From the NCBI GenBank assembly GCA_007120305.1, contig SKNW01000010.1, forward strand, positions 1 to 42,109: a DNA stretch of 42,109 nucleotides, given 5' to 3'. The notes beneath the pieces were generated by a model. That model did not search any database and had not been told where the DNA came from. It was given only the letters and a program-made list of their open reading frames with translations. Source of the stretch: Gemmatimonadota bacterium (lineage in GTDB: Bacteria > Gemmatimonadota > Gemmatimonadetes > Longimicrobiales > Gaopeijiaceae). Positions 18,928-26,994 of the stretch are shown here, piece by piece. The translations under genes and the position numbers were made by a program. Positions within the stretch are counted from its first letter, which is position 1, and every line of letters begins with the position of its first letter.

Positions 18928-20337
18928 ATGTCCGAAGGATTCCGGACGGAGAAGGACTCCCTGGGCCTGGTGCAGGTGCCGGCCGCGGCGCTGTTTGGCG
19001 CCCAGACCCAGCGGGCGGTGGAGAACTTTCCCATCAGCGGACAGCGCTTCGGGCGCCGGATGATCCAGGCGCTGGGAACGGTGAAGCAGGCGGCCGCCCG
19101 GGCCAATGGGGCCCTGGGGAACCTGGATCCGCAGATGGCGGATGCCATTGCCGAGGCCGCCGCCGCCGTCGCCGCCGGGGACTGGGATGACCAGTTCGTG
19201 GTGGACGTCTACCAGACCGGATCAGGCACCTCCTCAAACATGAACACCAACGAGGTGGTGGCCACGCTGGCCAGCCGGATCCTGGAGGGGTCGGGGACCC
19301 GGGTTCACCCGAACGACCACGTGAACTTCGGGCAGTCCTCGAACGACGTGATCCCCACGGCAATCCACGTGGCCGCGCGCCTCGCGGTGGTGGAGGAGAC
19401 GATCCCGGCCCTCGAAGGGCTGGCAAAGGCGCTCCGCGAGAAGGCGGGGGCCTTCGATGGAATCGTGAAGTCGGGGCGCACCCACCTCATGGACGCCACC
19501 CCCCTCCGGCTGGGGCAGGAGTTCGGCGGGTACGCCACCCAGGTCGAAAAGGGGGTCGCCCGACTCCAGGCCGCCTCCGAGGCCCTGGCGGAACTCGCCC
19601 TGGGCGGGACCGCCGTGGGCACCGGAATCAACACCCACCCCGACTTTGCGCCCCGGGCCATTGCCGGGATCTCCGAGGCCACGGGCCTTTCGTTTCGCGA
19701 GGCGCCCGACCACTTCGAGGCCCAGGGGGCCCGGGATGCCCTGGTGGAGGCCCACGGGGCCCTGAACACGGTGGCCGTCTCGCTGATGAAGATCGCCGAC
19801 GACATCCGCTGGCTTGCCTCGGGGCCCACCTCCGGCCTGGCCGAGATCCAGCTTCCCGCCATTCAGCCGGGGAGCTCCATCATGCCCGGCAAGGTCAACC
19901 CGGTTCTCTCCGAAGCCCTCATGATGGTCTGCTGCCGCGTCATGGGGAATCAGACCACGATCACGGTGGCCGGAAGCCGGGGGAACTTCGAACTGAATGT
20001 GATGATGCCCGTGATGGCCCAGGCCTTCCTGGAGTCCGCCACCCTTCTCGCCGGCGGGGTCCGCGCCTTCACCGATCGGTGCGTGGTCGGCATCACCGCC
20101 AACGAGGCCCGGGCCCGGCAGCTCCTGGAACTCAACCCGGCCATTGCCACGGCGCTCAACCTCTCCATCGGCTACGACGCGGCCAGCGAGGTGGCGAAGC
20201 AGGCGGCCCGGGAGGGTCGATCGGTCCGGGACGTGGTCCTGGAGCGGGGCCTGCTGGACGAGGCGAAGCTGGACGAGGCCCTGGATGTGCGCAGCATGAC
20301 CGAACCCGGTCTTCCCGGCGCTTCCAGCCCCGCCTGA
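18928..20337 (+). CDS. fumC: Class II fumarate hydratase
   Basis: '[13 protein letters not shown]', '[11 protein letters not shown]', '[12 protein letters not shown]'. Confidence 0.96.
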   Translation: MSEGFRTEKDSLGLVQVPAAALFGAQTQRAVENFPISGQRFGRRMIQALGTVKQAAARANGALGNLDPQMADAIAEAAAAVAAGDWDDQFVVDVYQTGSGTSSNMNTNEVVATLASRILEGSGTRVHPNDHVNFGQSSNDVIPTAIHVAARLAVVEETIPALEGLAKALREKAGAFDGIVKSGRTHLMDATPLRLGQEFGGYATQVEKGVARLQAASEALAELALGGTAVGTGINTHPDFAPRAIAGISEATGLSFREAPDHFEAQGARDALVEAHGALNTVAVSLMKIADDIRWLASGPTSGLAEIQLPAIQPGSSIMPGKVNPVLSEALMMVCCRVMGNQTTITVAGSRGNFELNVMMPVMAQAFLESATLLAGGVRAFTDRCVVGITANEARARQLLELNPAIATALNLSIGYDAASEVAKQAAREGRSVRDVVLERGLLDEAKLDEALDVRSMTEPGLPGASSPA

Positions 20338-20366
20338 CGACCCCGCCCGACGGCCCCGCCGATGAA
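20328..20366 (+). repeat. 13-bp tandem array x3 spanning the fumC stop and the next ATG
   Basis: CCCCGCCTGACGA/CCCCGCCCGACGG/CCCCGCCGATGAA. Confidence 0.7.
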
Positions 20367-21543
20367 CGAGTGGGAGGAACGCGCGGTTCTCCGGAAGCCG
20401 GAGGATCCCCGGCGGGGCGACCCGGTCCAGGGCCGGCCCCTCGAAGGGCTGGCGGCGCAGATCCCCATGCTCCTCGGCGTGCTGGGCACCCTGTACGCCG
20501 TCACCACCTCATGGCACCTCGTGGCCACGGGACGCGAAGCCACGACGCCGCTCCTCGTCGGGGTGTCCCTCGCCGCCACCCTGGCCCTGGCCGGGGCCTG
20601 GCGGGTCTGGTCCCGAGACGACCTCCCGTCGCCCGAGTCGGCCCACCGGTTCCTCTTCCTGGTGGTGGCGGTGGCCATCACGGTGAGCTTCGTCCACCTT
20701 GCCGTCACGCAGGACCCTCTCCACAGCATCGGTTTTGCGCTGATCCTCCTGGCCATCGCCGCCCTCTTCCAGGACGGGGCTCGCCTCCTGGTCGCCGGAC
20801 TCCTGACCCTGGCCGCCTGGGTGGTGGCGCTCCAGCTGGCTGGGCTCCCCCGTGAGAGTTGGCCCATCCTGGGGATGGGGATGCTGGGAGCCGCCGGACT
20901 CGGCGGCGTCATGAGCGTCTACCGCATCCGGGAACTGCACCGGCTGGAGTCGCGGAACCGGGAGCTCCAGGTGCAGATCGGGTTCGATGCCCTGACCGGC
21001 ATCGCCAACCGGCGGGCCTTCGACGAGCGACTGACGGCGCTCTGGATGCGCCTTGCCCGGGAAGATGCCTCGCTGGCCCTGATCCTCGTGGACCTGGATG
21101 ACTTCAAGAACCTGAACGACACCCGGGGGCATGGCGAGGGGGATGCCGCCCTCCGCCAGATCGGCGGCGTGCTGCGCATGGTGGTCCGGAGCACCGAGGA
21201 CGTCCCGGCGCGCCTGGGGGGCGAGGAGTTCGCCATCCTCCTGCCCCGTACTCGCATGGAGCATGCCCTCCTGGTGGCCGAACGCCTTCGGGAGGCGGTG
21301 GCGTTCACCCGAATCCCCAATCCAGGTGCGCCCACCGGCGACCGCCTCTCCGCCAGCATCGGGGTCGCCATGGCCTGGCCGAGCGACGGAGGGGCCGCCG
21401 CCGAACTCTTCGAACGCGCGGATGCGGCGCTCTACCGAGCCAAGGCCGAGGGCCGCGACCGGGTGGTGGTGGACCCCTCCGGGCACCGCGCTCCTCGCAC
21501 CCCGGACTCCACCATCCCCCAAACCGAACCTCCGGAATCATGA
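20362..21543 (+). CDS. Membrane GGDEF diguanylate cyclase
   Basis: N-terminal TM helices; 'DALTGIANRRAFDERL', intact 'GGEEF'. Confidence 0.92.
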   Translation: MNEWEERAVLRKPEDPRRGDPVQGRPLEGLAAQIPMLLGVLGTLYAVTTSWHLVATGREATTPLLVGVSLAATLALAGAWRVWSRDDLPSPESAHRFLFLVVAVAITVSFVHLAVTQDPLHSIGFALILLAIAALFQDGARLLVAGLLTLAAWVVALQLAGLPRESWPILGMGMLGAAGLGGVMSVYRIRELHRLESRNRELQVQIGFDALTGIANRRAFDERLTALWMRLAREDASLALILVDLDDFKNLNDTRGHGEGDAALRQIGGVLRMVVRSTEDVPARLGGEEFAILLPRTRMEHALLVAERLREAVAFTRIPNPGAPTGDRLSASIGVAMAWPSDGGAAAELFERADAALYRAKAEGRDRVVVDPSGHRAPRTPDSTIPQTEPPES

Positions 21544-22451
21544 CCGAGCACGATCGTTCCTCCGACGTCCCCGCCCCCGCCGATGCCTCTCCCGTCCTCG
21601 ACGAACTCGGGGCCCACATTTCCACCGCCGGCGGCGTCGAGAAGGCACCGGCGCGGGCCCGGGACATCGGTTCCGTCACCCTTCAGCTCTTCACGAAGCA
21701 GCCGAACCGCTGGGCCGAACCCCTGATCGACGACGCCCGGGCCGGGACGTGGGCCTCGGAGCGAGCGACCCGGAACATCGTCACCGCCGGATCCCACGAC
21801 TCCTACCTCATCAACCTCTCCACCCCCACGGACGATCTCTGGGATCGATCCTTTGCGTCCTTCCGCGCCGAGCTGGAGCGCTGCGCTGCGCTGGAGCTGG
21901 ACTTCCTCGTGACCCACCCGGGGAACGCCACCGACGGCGACCCCGACCGGGGGGTGGCCCGGAATGCCGAGGGCGTCACCCGGGCGCTGGAGGAGGTGCC
22001 GGGCTCCACCCGTGTCCTCCTGGAGATCACCGCCGGGTCCGGGACGTCGGTGGGCGGAAGCTTCGAGAACCTGGCGGCCATCCTCGAGCGCATTCCCGAG
22101 CCCCAGCGCAGCCGCGTCGGGATCTGCTTCGATACCTGCCACGCCTACTCCGCCGGCTACGACCTGGTCCGGGACTACGAAGGGGTCTGGTCCCGCTTCG
22201 ATGATGTCCTGGGGCTGGATCGGCTGGGGCTTTTTCACCTGAACGACTCCCAGCATCCCTTCGATTCCAGGAAGGACCGGCATGAGCACATCGGAGAGGG
22301 TTCGCTGGGCGAAGAACCCTTCCGGCGCATCATGACCGACGAGCGATTTGCCCGGGTCCCGAAGGTCCTGGAGACCCCCAAGGGCGACGACATGGTGACC
22401 CTGGACCGGATGAACCTGGCCCGGCTCCGCAGCTACCGAGATTCTGTTTGA
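21540..22451 (+). CDS. nfo: Endonuclease IV-like AP endonuclease
   Basis: 'GAHISTAGG', 'GICFDTCHAYSAGYD', 'FHLNDSQ', 'RHEHIGEG'; ATGA overlap with GGDEF gene. Confidence 0.94.
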   Translation: MTEHDRSSDVPAPADASPVLDELGAHISTAGGVEKAPARARDIGSVTLQLFTKQPNRWAEPLIDDARAGTWASERATRNIVTAGSHDSYLINLSTPTDDLWDRSFASFRAELERCAALELDFLVTHPGNATDGDPDRGVARNAEGVTRALEEVPGSTRVLLEITAGSGTSVGGSFENLAAILERIPEPQRSRVGICFDTCHAYSAGYDLVRDYEGVWSRFDDVLGLDRLGLFHLNDSQHPFDSRKDRHEHIGEGSLGEEPFRRIMTDERFARVPKVLETPKGDDMVTLDRMNLARLRSYRDSV

Positions 22452-22476
22452 CACCGCGCCCCAGGATCCTTACCTT
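22448..22476 (+). promoter_or_regulatory. Candidate promoter TTGACA-N17-TACCTT
   Basis: Perfect -35; -10 matches 3/6. Confidence 0.5.
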
Positions 22477-22482
22477 GAATTC

Positions 22483-22696
22483 AGGATGTGTCGAAGGGCC
22501 TCGTTATTGAGCCAACACATCTGAAGCCGGGACTGACTTTGGCGCCCGACGACCTGCCCCGGGCGGTGCTTCACCGCGGGGGACTTCGGAAGGCGCGGAG
22601 AGGTCACCAGACGATTGAACCCGGGCTTCAATACAACCCCTTCGGCACGATCCGGAGTCGGCATCCTTTCCTTGGAAAGGGTGCCGGCTTTTTTTT
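22483..22696 (+). ncRNA. Candidate structured RNA / riboswitch-like leader ending in an intrinsic terminator
   Basis: Hairpins GATGTGT/ACACATC, TGAAGCCGGG/CCCGGGCTTCA (1 bulge), GCGGTG-CTT-CACCGC; no convincing ORF. Confidence 0.5.
22656..22696 (+). terminator. Strong intrinsic terminator
   Basis: AGTCGGCATCCTTTCC-TT-GGAAAGGGTGCCGGCTT (G-U wobbles) ending in T8. Confidence 0.88.
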
Positions 22697-22819
22697 ATCC
22701 CCTGGCCATCGCCGTGACACTCTGGCTCCTCAGGCTCGTTCCGGCTCCATTCGGGGTGGATCCCCGAGGTGCCCTGCGGGTAGTCCTCGCTCCGTTTCCC
22801 TCCCCGCCCCCGGTTCACC

Positions 22820-23260
22820 ATGCCCCAGCCCCTCGTTCGCGTTACCCGCCGGCTCCACTTCAACGCCGCGCATCGCCTCTACCGGCCCGACTGGACCGAC
22901 GAACGCAACGCCGAGGTCTTCGGTCCCTGCGCCAATCCCCACTGGCACGGCCACAACTACGAGATCGAGGTCACGGTGGAAGGGACGATCAACCCCGAAA
23001 CGGGGTACGTGATGGACCTGGGTGACCTGAAGGACCGGGTGAACGAGTCCGTCATCGACCAGGTGGATCACCGGAACCTCAACGTGGAGGTCCCCTGGCT
23101 GGAGGGTCTCAATCCCACCACCGAGAACTTCGTGGTGGCCATCTGGACGCGGCTTGAGCCACTTCTGCCTTCCGGGGTGCGCCTGGCCCGCCTGGTGCTC
23201 TGGGAAACCCCCCGCAACTACGTGGAATACGAGGGCGAACTCGCCCCTTCCTCCTCCTGA
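22820..23260 (+). CDS. 6-pyruvoyl-tetrahydropterin synthase, animal-PTPS-like subtype
   Basis: 'FNAAHRLYRPDWTDERNAEVFGPCANPHWHGHNYEIEVTVEG', 'DHRNLN', 'TTENFVVAIW'. Confidence 0.9.
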   Translation: MPQPLVRVTRRLHFNAAHRLYRPDWTDERNAEVFGPCANPHWHGHNYEIEVTVEGTINPETGYVMDLGDLKDRVNESVIDQVDHRNLNVEVPWLEGLNPTTENFVVAIWTRLEPLLPSGVRLARLVLWETPRNYVEYEGELAPSSS

Positions 23261-23989
23261 ATGGACTCCATGGATTCAAGGACGCCCTCCATGCCTTCGA
23301 ACCTGCTCGATACCGAGAACGGGCTCACGCCCGCCCCCACCGCCTCGATCCCCACGGCCGACGGATCCCTTCCGCCCCTCGACGGCGACGTCTCTCCGGA
23401 ACAGGCCGAGGTCATTTCCCAGGTCCCCTTCACGGCCCTGGTGCGCGAGACGCTGCGGCGGATCGGAGAGGAGCCGGACCGGGAGGGGCTCCTCAAGACC
23501 CCGGAGCGGGTGGTGAAGGCCTGGGAGTTCCTGGCCCGGGGCTACCGGGTCTCGGCCGAGGAGACCATCGGCGACGCCCTCTTCGCCGAGCGGCATCACA
23601 ACATGATCATCGTGAAGGACATCGAGATGTACTCGCTCTGCGAGCATCACATGATTCCCTTCTTCGGGAAGGTGCATGTCGCCTACATCCCCGATGGCCA
23701 CATCCTCGGACTCTCCAAGGTGGCGCGGCTGGTGGAGGTCTTCAGTCGCCGGCTCCAGGTGCAGGAGCGGCTCACCGAGGAGATCGCCCAGAGCTTCTGG
23801 GAGGTGGTGCAGCCGCAGGGCGTGGGCGTGGTCATCGAAGCCCATCATCTGTGCATGATGATGCGCGGCGTTCAGAAGCAGAACTCCTACACGATCACCT
23901 CGGCCATGCGGGGGGCGTTCCTCGAGGAACCCAGCACCCGCGACGAGTTCCTCCGCCTGTGCATGCACAGCCGGCCCCCGGTGGGGTGA
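23261..23989 (+). CDS. folE: GTP cyclohydrolase I with N-terminal extension (alternative start 23291)
   Basis: '[25 protein letters not shown]', '[11 protein letters not shown]', '[12 protein letters not shown]'. Confidence 0.95.
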   Translation: MDSMDSRTPSMPSNLLDTENGLTPAPTASIPTADGSLPPLDGDVSPEQAEVISQVPFTALVRETLRRIGEEPDREGLLKTPERVVKAWEFLARGYRVSAEETIGDALFAERHHNMIIVKDIEMYSLCEHHMIPFFGKVHVAYIPDGHILGLSKVARLVEVFSRRLQVQERLTEEIAQSFWEVVQPQGVGVVIEAHHLCMMMRGVQKQNSYTITSAMRGAFLEEPSTRDEFLRLCMHSRPPVG

Positions 23990-23993
23990 GGTC

Positions 23994-24770
23994 ATGATGG
24001 TGGATGCGACGAATTCGGCCGAGGCGACGTCATCGGTCTCCGGCGCCGGGAGCGCCGGCCCGAAGCCCCTGGCGGGGCAGTCCGCCCTTGTCACCGGCGC
24101 CTCCCGGGGGATCGGGGCGGCGGTGGCCCGGGATCTGGCCCGCCTGGGAGCCCGCGTCGGCGTGGCCGCCCGAAGCGAGGCCCCGCTCCGGGAACTGACC
24201 GCAGAACTCGGGGGGTGGGCCCTCCCCGGCGACCTCACCGACCCCGACGGCGTCGCGCAGATGCTTCGGCGCTTCCGGGAGGCCGCGGGGGGCGAGCCCG
24301 ACATCCTGGTCACCTCGGCGGGGGTCTTCACCATCGCCTCGGTGGAGGCCACGTCGGCGGAGGAGCTGGACCTGAACTGGGCGCTGAACGTCCGGGCCTC
24401 CGTCCTCTGCGTGCAGGGGGTTCTGGCCGGGATGAAGGCCCGGGGATCCGGTACGCTCGTGCAGGTGGGCTCGGTGGCGGGTCGGAAGGCCTTTCCGGGG
24501 AACGGGGCCTACTCGGCCTCCAAGTTCGGGATCCGGGGGTTCCACGAAGTGCTCCTGGAGGAGATCCGGGGCACGGGCGTGCGGGCCACCCTGCTGGAAC
24601 CGGCGGCCACCGACACCCCCATCTGGGATCCCATCGACCCGGACAACGACCCGCATCTCCCCCCCCGAGCGGCCATGCTCCGTCCCGCCGAGGTGGCGGA
24701 AGCAGTATCTTTCGTGGTCACCCGGCCGGCGGGGGTACAGATCCCCTTCCTGCCCATCGAGCGGAGCTGA
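23994..24770 (+). CDS. SDR family oxidoreductase
   Basis: 'TGASRGIGAAVA', 'YSASKFGIRGF'. Confidence 0.88.
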   Translation: MMVDATNSAEATSSVSGAGSAGPKPLAGQSALVTGASRGIGAAVARDLARLGARVGVAARSEAPLRELTAELGGWALPGDLTDPDGVAQMLRRFREAAGGEPDILVTSAGVFTIASVEATSAEELDLNWALNVRASVLCVQGVLAGMKARGSGTLVQVGSVAGRKAFPGNGAYSASKFGIRGFHEVLLEEIRGTGVRATLLEPAATDTPIWDPIDPDNDPHLPPRAAMLRPAEVAEAVSFVVTRPAGVQIPFLPIERS

Positions 24771-24879
24771 AGGGGCGAGTCCGCCCCCAGGCCCCCTCCC
24801 TGCAACCGAACCCCCCGGAGCCGGCCCGTCGGCCCCCGCCGCTCGCCGGCCTCCGGATGCGCGTCTCCCGGAGTTCCGC

Positions 24880-25296
24880 ATGTACACCGTCAGCGCCCAG
24901 GCCCACTACGACGCCGCCCACTTCCTCCGCCATCACAAGGGGAAGTGCGCCCGTCTTCATGGACATCGGTACGTGGTGGAAGCCGCCGTTCAGGCGGCGG
25001 AGCTGGACGAGGCCGGGCTCGCCTTCGACTTCGGGGACCTGAAGGCCATTCTCCGCGAGCTGGCCGAGGAACTGGACCACGAGAACCTGAACGAACTTCC
25101 CATGTTCCAGGGCGTGGAGACCAGTGCCGAGAACCAGGCCCGCTGGTTCCACGACGAGCTGAAGCGCCGCCTCCCCGCCGACCTGGCCGGGGGGCTCCTC
25201 TACGCCCGCATCTGGGAGTCTCCCACCCAGTGGGCCCAGTACGGTCCCGCGTCGTCCGGAGGGGGGATGCCCGCGTACCGCGCCCCCTCCCTCTGA
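24880..25296 (+). CDS. queD: QueD-like 6-carboxytetrahydropterin synthase
   Basis: 'YDAAHFLRHHKGKCARLHGHRYVVEA', 'FDFGDLKAIL', 'DHENLNELP'. Confidence 0.85.
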   Translation: MYTVSAQAHYDAAHFLRHHKGKCARLHGHRYVVEAAVQAAELDEAGLAFDFGDLKAILRELAEELDHENLNELPMFQGVETSAENQARWFHDELKRRLPADLAGGLLYARIWESPTQWAQYGPASSGGGMPAYRAPSL

Positions 25297-25299
25297 GCC

Positions 25300-25929
25300 A
25301 TGCACCTCCTGACCACCGACCGGCTGGCCTGCCCCCGCTGCGGTCCGGCCTTCGGGCTCATCCTCCTGGCCGACCGGGTGGTGGATCGGAGGGTACTGGA
25401 AGGGAGCTTCGGCTGCGCCAACTGTCGTGAGCGCTTTCCGGTCCGGGGCGGCTTCGGGGACTTCCGCCCTCCTCCCGCCGCGCCTCTGGCCGAAGACCCC
25501 CGGGCCGCCGATCCCGGCCCCGACGACCCCGAAGGAGCGCTTCGCCTTGCGGCCATGCTGGGGGTGACCGAGGGGCCGGCCACCCTCCTCCTGCTCGGAG
25601 GACCGGCGCGCCAGGCCGAGCGCCTGGTGGCCATGGTGCCGGGGGTGGAGGTGGTGGCGGTTCACCCGGGCCTCCGGGAACGGCCGGAGGGGGAGGGGGT
25701 TTCCCGTCTCCATGTCAGTACCGTCCTTCCCTTCTTCTCCGCTACCTTCCGGGGCGTGGCCATGGATGCCGCATGGGCCGCGACCCACCTGGACGAGGCG
25801 CTCCGGGTGGCCGCTCCCGGCGTCCGTGTGGTCGTGGAGCTGTCCGATGCGGCGCTGGCCCGCCGGGTCACGAAGGCGCTCCAGGATGTCCTCCTCCAGA
25901 CCGAGCGGCTGATCGTTGGCACACGCTGA
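25300..25929 (+). CDS. Trm112-like zinc-ribbon protein with a degenerate methyltransferase-like C-terminal region
   Basis: 'CPRC...CANC' ribbon near N-terminus followed by 'ATLLLLGGPA...' Rossmann-like pattern. Confidence 0.6.
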   Translation: MHLLTTDRLACPRCGPAFGLILLADRVVDRRVLEGSFGCANCRERFPVRGGFGDFRPPPAAPLAEDPRAADPGPDDPEGALRLAAMLGVTEGPATLLLLGGPARQAERLVAMVPGVEVVAVHPGLRERPEGEGVSRLHVSTVLPFFSATFRGVAMDAAWAATHLDEALRVAAPGVRVVVELSDAALARRVTKALQDVLLQTERLIVGTR

Positions 25930-25972
25930 TCCCTGCACCTTCGGCCCCCCCCGGCCAAGCCCAGCGGCAGCA

Positions 25973-26002
25973 TTGCGTTTCGGGGTCGGCGGCCGCTACC
26001 TT
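25973..26002 (+). promoter_or_regulatory. Candidate promoter TTGCGT-N18-TACCTT
   Basis: Hexamers read directly; same TACCTT -10 as at 22471. Confidence 0.35.
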
Positions 26003-26040
26003 CGGACCCGATTTCCACGGACCCTCGGCCCGGGAGCGGT

Positions 26041-26475
26041 ATGAATTTCTGGAAGAAGATCCTCGGAGGGGAAGACAGCACCGAGCGGGTGGACTACTAC
26101 GAGGAGGGCATGTCGCTTCTCCGGGAGGGTCGGTTCCACGATGCCCTCACCTCGTTTCGTCTTGCTCTTCGGGAAGCTCCCGGTGACTCGGTGGTCCTTC
26201 AGCAGATCGCCATCTCGTACACGCGAATCGGGATGGCGGAAGAGGCCCTCCGCACCTACCGGTCGGTGCTGGAGCGAGACCCGCGGGCCCATGGCGCCCA
26301 CTACGGTCTGGCGTTCCTCCTTCTGCGAAAGGGCGACGAGGCCGAGGCCGCCCAGCACCTGGAGCGCTTTCTCGAGAACCCGCCGCGAGGTCCGGAGGCC
26401 CAGGAGCACATTGCCCATGCCCGCTCCACCCTGGCCCGCCTCCGGGGGGAACCGGAACCCCATCCCGAATTCTGA
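26041..26475 (+). CDS. TPR-repeat protein
   Basis: 'YYEEGMSLLREGRFHDALTSFRLALREAPGD' TPR pattern. Confidence 0.85.
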   Translation: MNFWKKILGGEDSTERVDYYEEGMSLLREGRFHDALTSFRLALREAPGDSVVLQQIAISYTRIGMAEEALRTYRSVLERDPRAHGAHYGLAFLLLRKGDEAEAAQHLERFLENPPRGPEAQEHIAHARSTLARLRGEPEPHPEF

Positions 26476-26498
26476 CCCTTTGACGTCGGCCGCACGCC

Positions 26499-26924
26499 AT
26501 GTCCGAGCATCTCCGCACCGCCACGCTTCGCTGGACCGGCGAGGGCCTTGCCTTCGAGGGAACGGCCGGATCCTCCGGCCCCGACCGGATCGTACCCATC
26601 GACGGGGAGGGAGACGGGGGGCCCGCGCCCATGGAGATGCTCCTTCTCTCGCTGGGAGGATGCATGGCCATCGACATCCGGGTGATTCTCGTGCGATCCA
26701 GGGTGAAGCTGGACACCCTGGAACTGGACCTGGTGGGCGAGCGTCGCGAGGCCGAGCCCCAGTCGTTCCAGGCCATCCGCATGCACCTCCGCATGGCCGG
26801 CCCCTCGGAAGGGGACCGGGCCAAGGTGGAGCGGGCCATCCGTCTGTCCGAGGAGAAGTACTGCAGCGTCTACCACACGCTCCGTCCTGACCTCCGGATC
26901 CAGACGTCGTTCGAGCTCGTCTGA
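26499..26924 (+). CDS. OsmC/Ohr family protein
   Basis: 'PMEMLLLSLGGCMAID' and C-terminal 'EEKYCSVYHTL' paired cysteines. Confidence 0.9.
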   Translation: MSEHLRTATLRWTGEGLAFEGTAGSSGPDRIVPIDGEGDGGPAPMEMLLLSLGGCMAIDIRVILVRSRVKLDTLELDLVGERREAEPQSFQAIRMHLRMAGPSEGDRAKVERAIRLSEEKYCSVYHTLRPDLRIQTSFELV

Positions 26925-26994
26925 GGACCCCGCCGTCCGGGCCCGGGTCACCGCGCCTGGAGCCTGCCCGACCCTCTCGAAGGAGTTCTCCCTC

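Noticed and set aside
16290-19190. 966-aa plus ORF opposite the peptidase genes
   Set aside because: Antisense to S15/M14 proteins with intact catalytic motifs
22483-22696. Identification of the RNA as 6S, SRP or tmRNA
   Set aside because: No SRP GGAAG/GCAGC core, no single long bulged helix with paired termini, and too short for tmRNA
22820-25296. Recent tandem duplication of one PTPS/QueD gene
   Set aside because: The two proteins differ strongly in metal/catalytic segment and length, so they are distinct subfamilies
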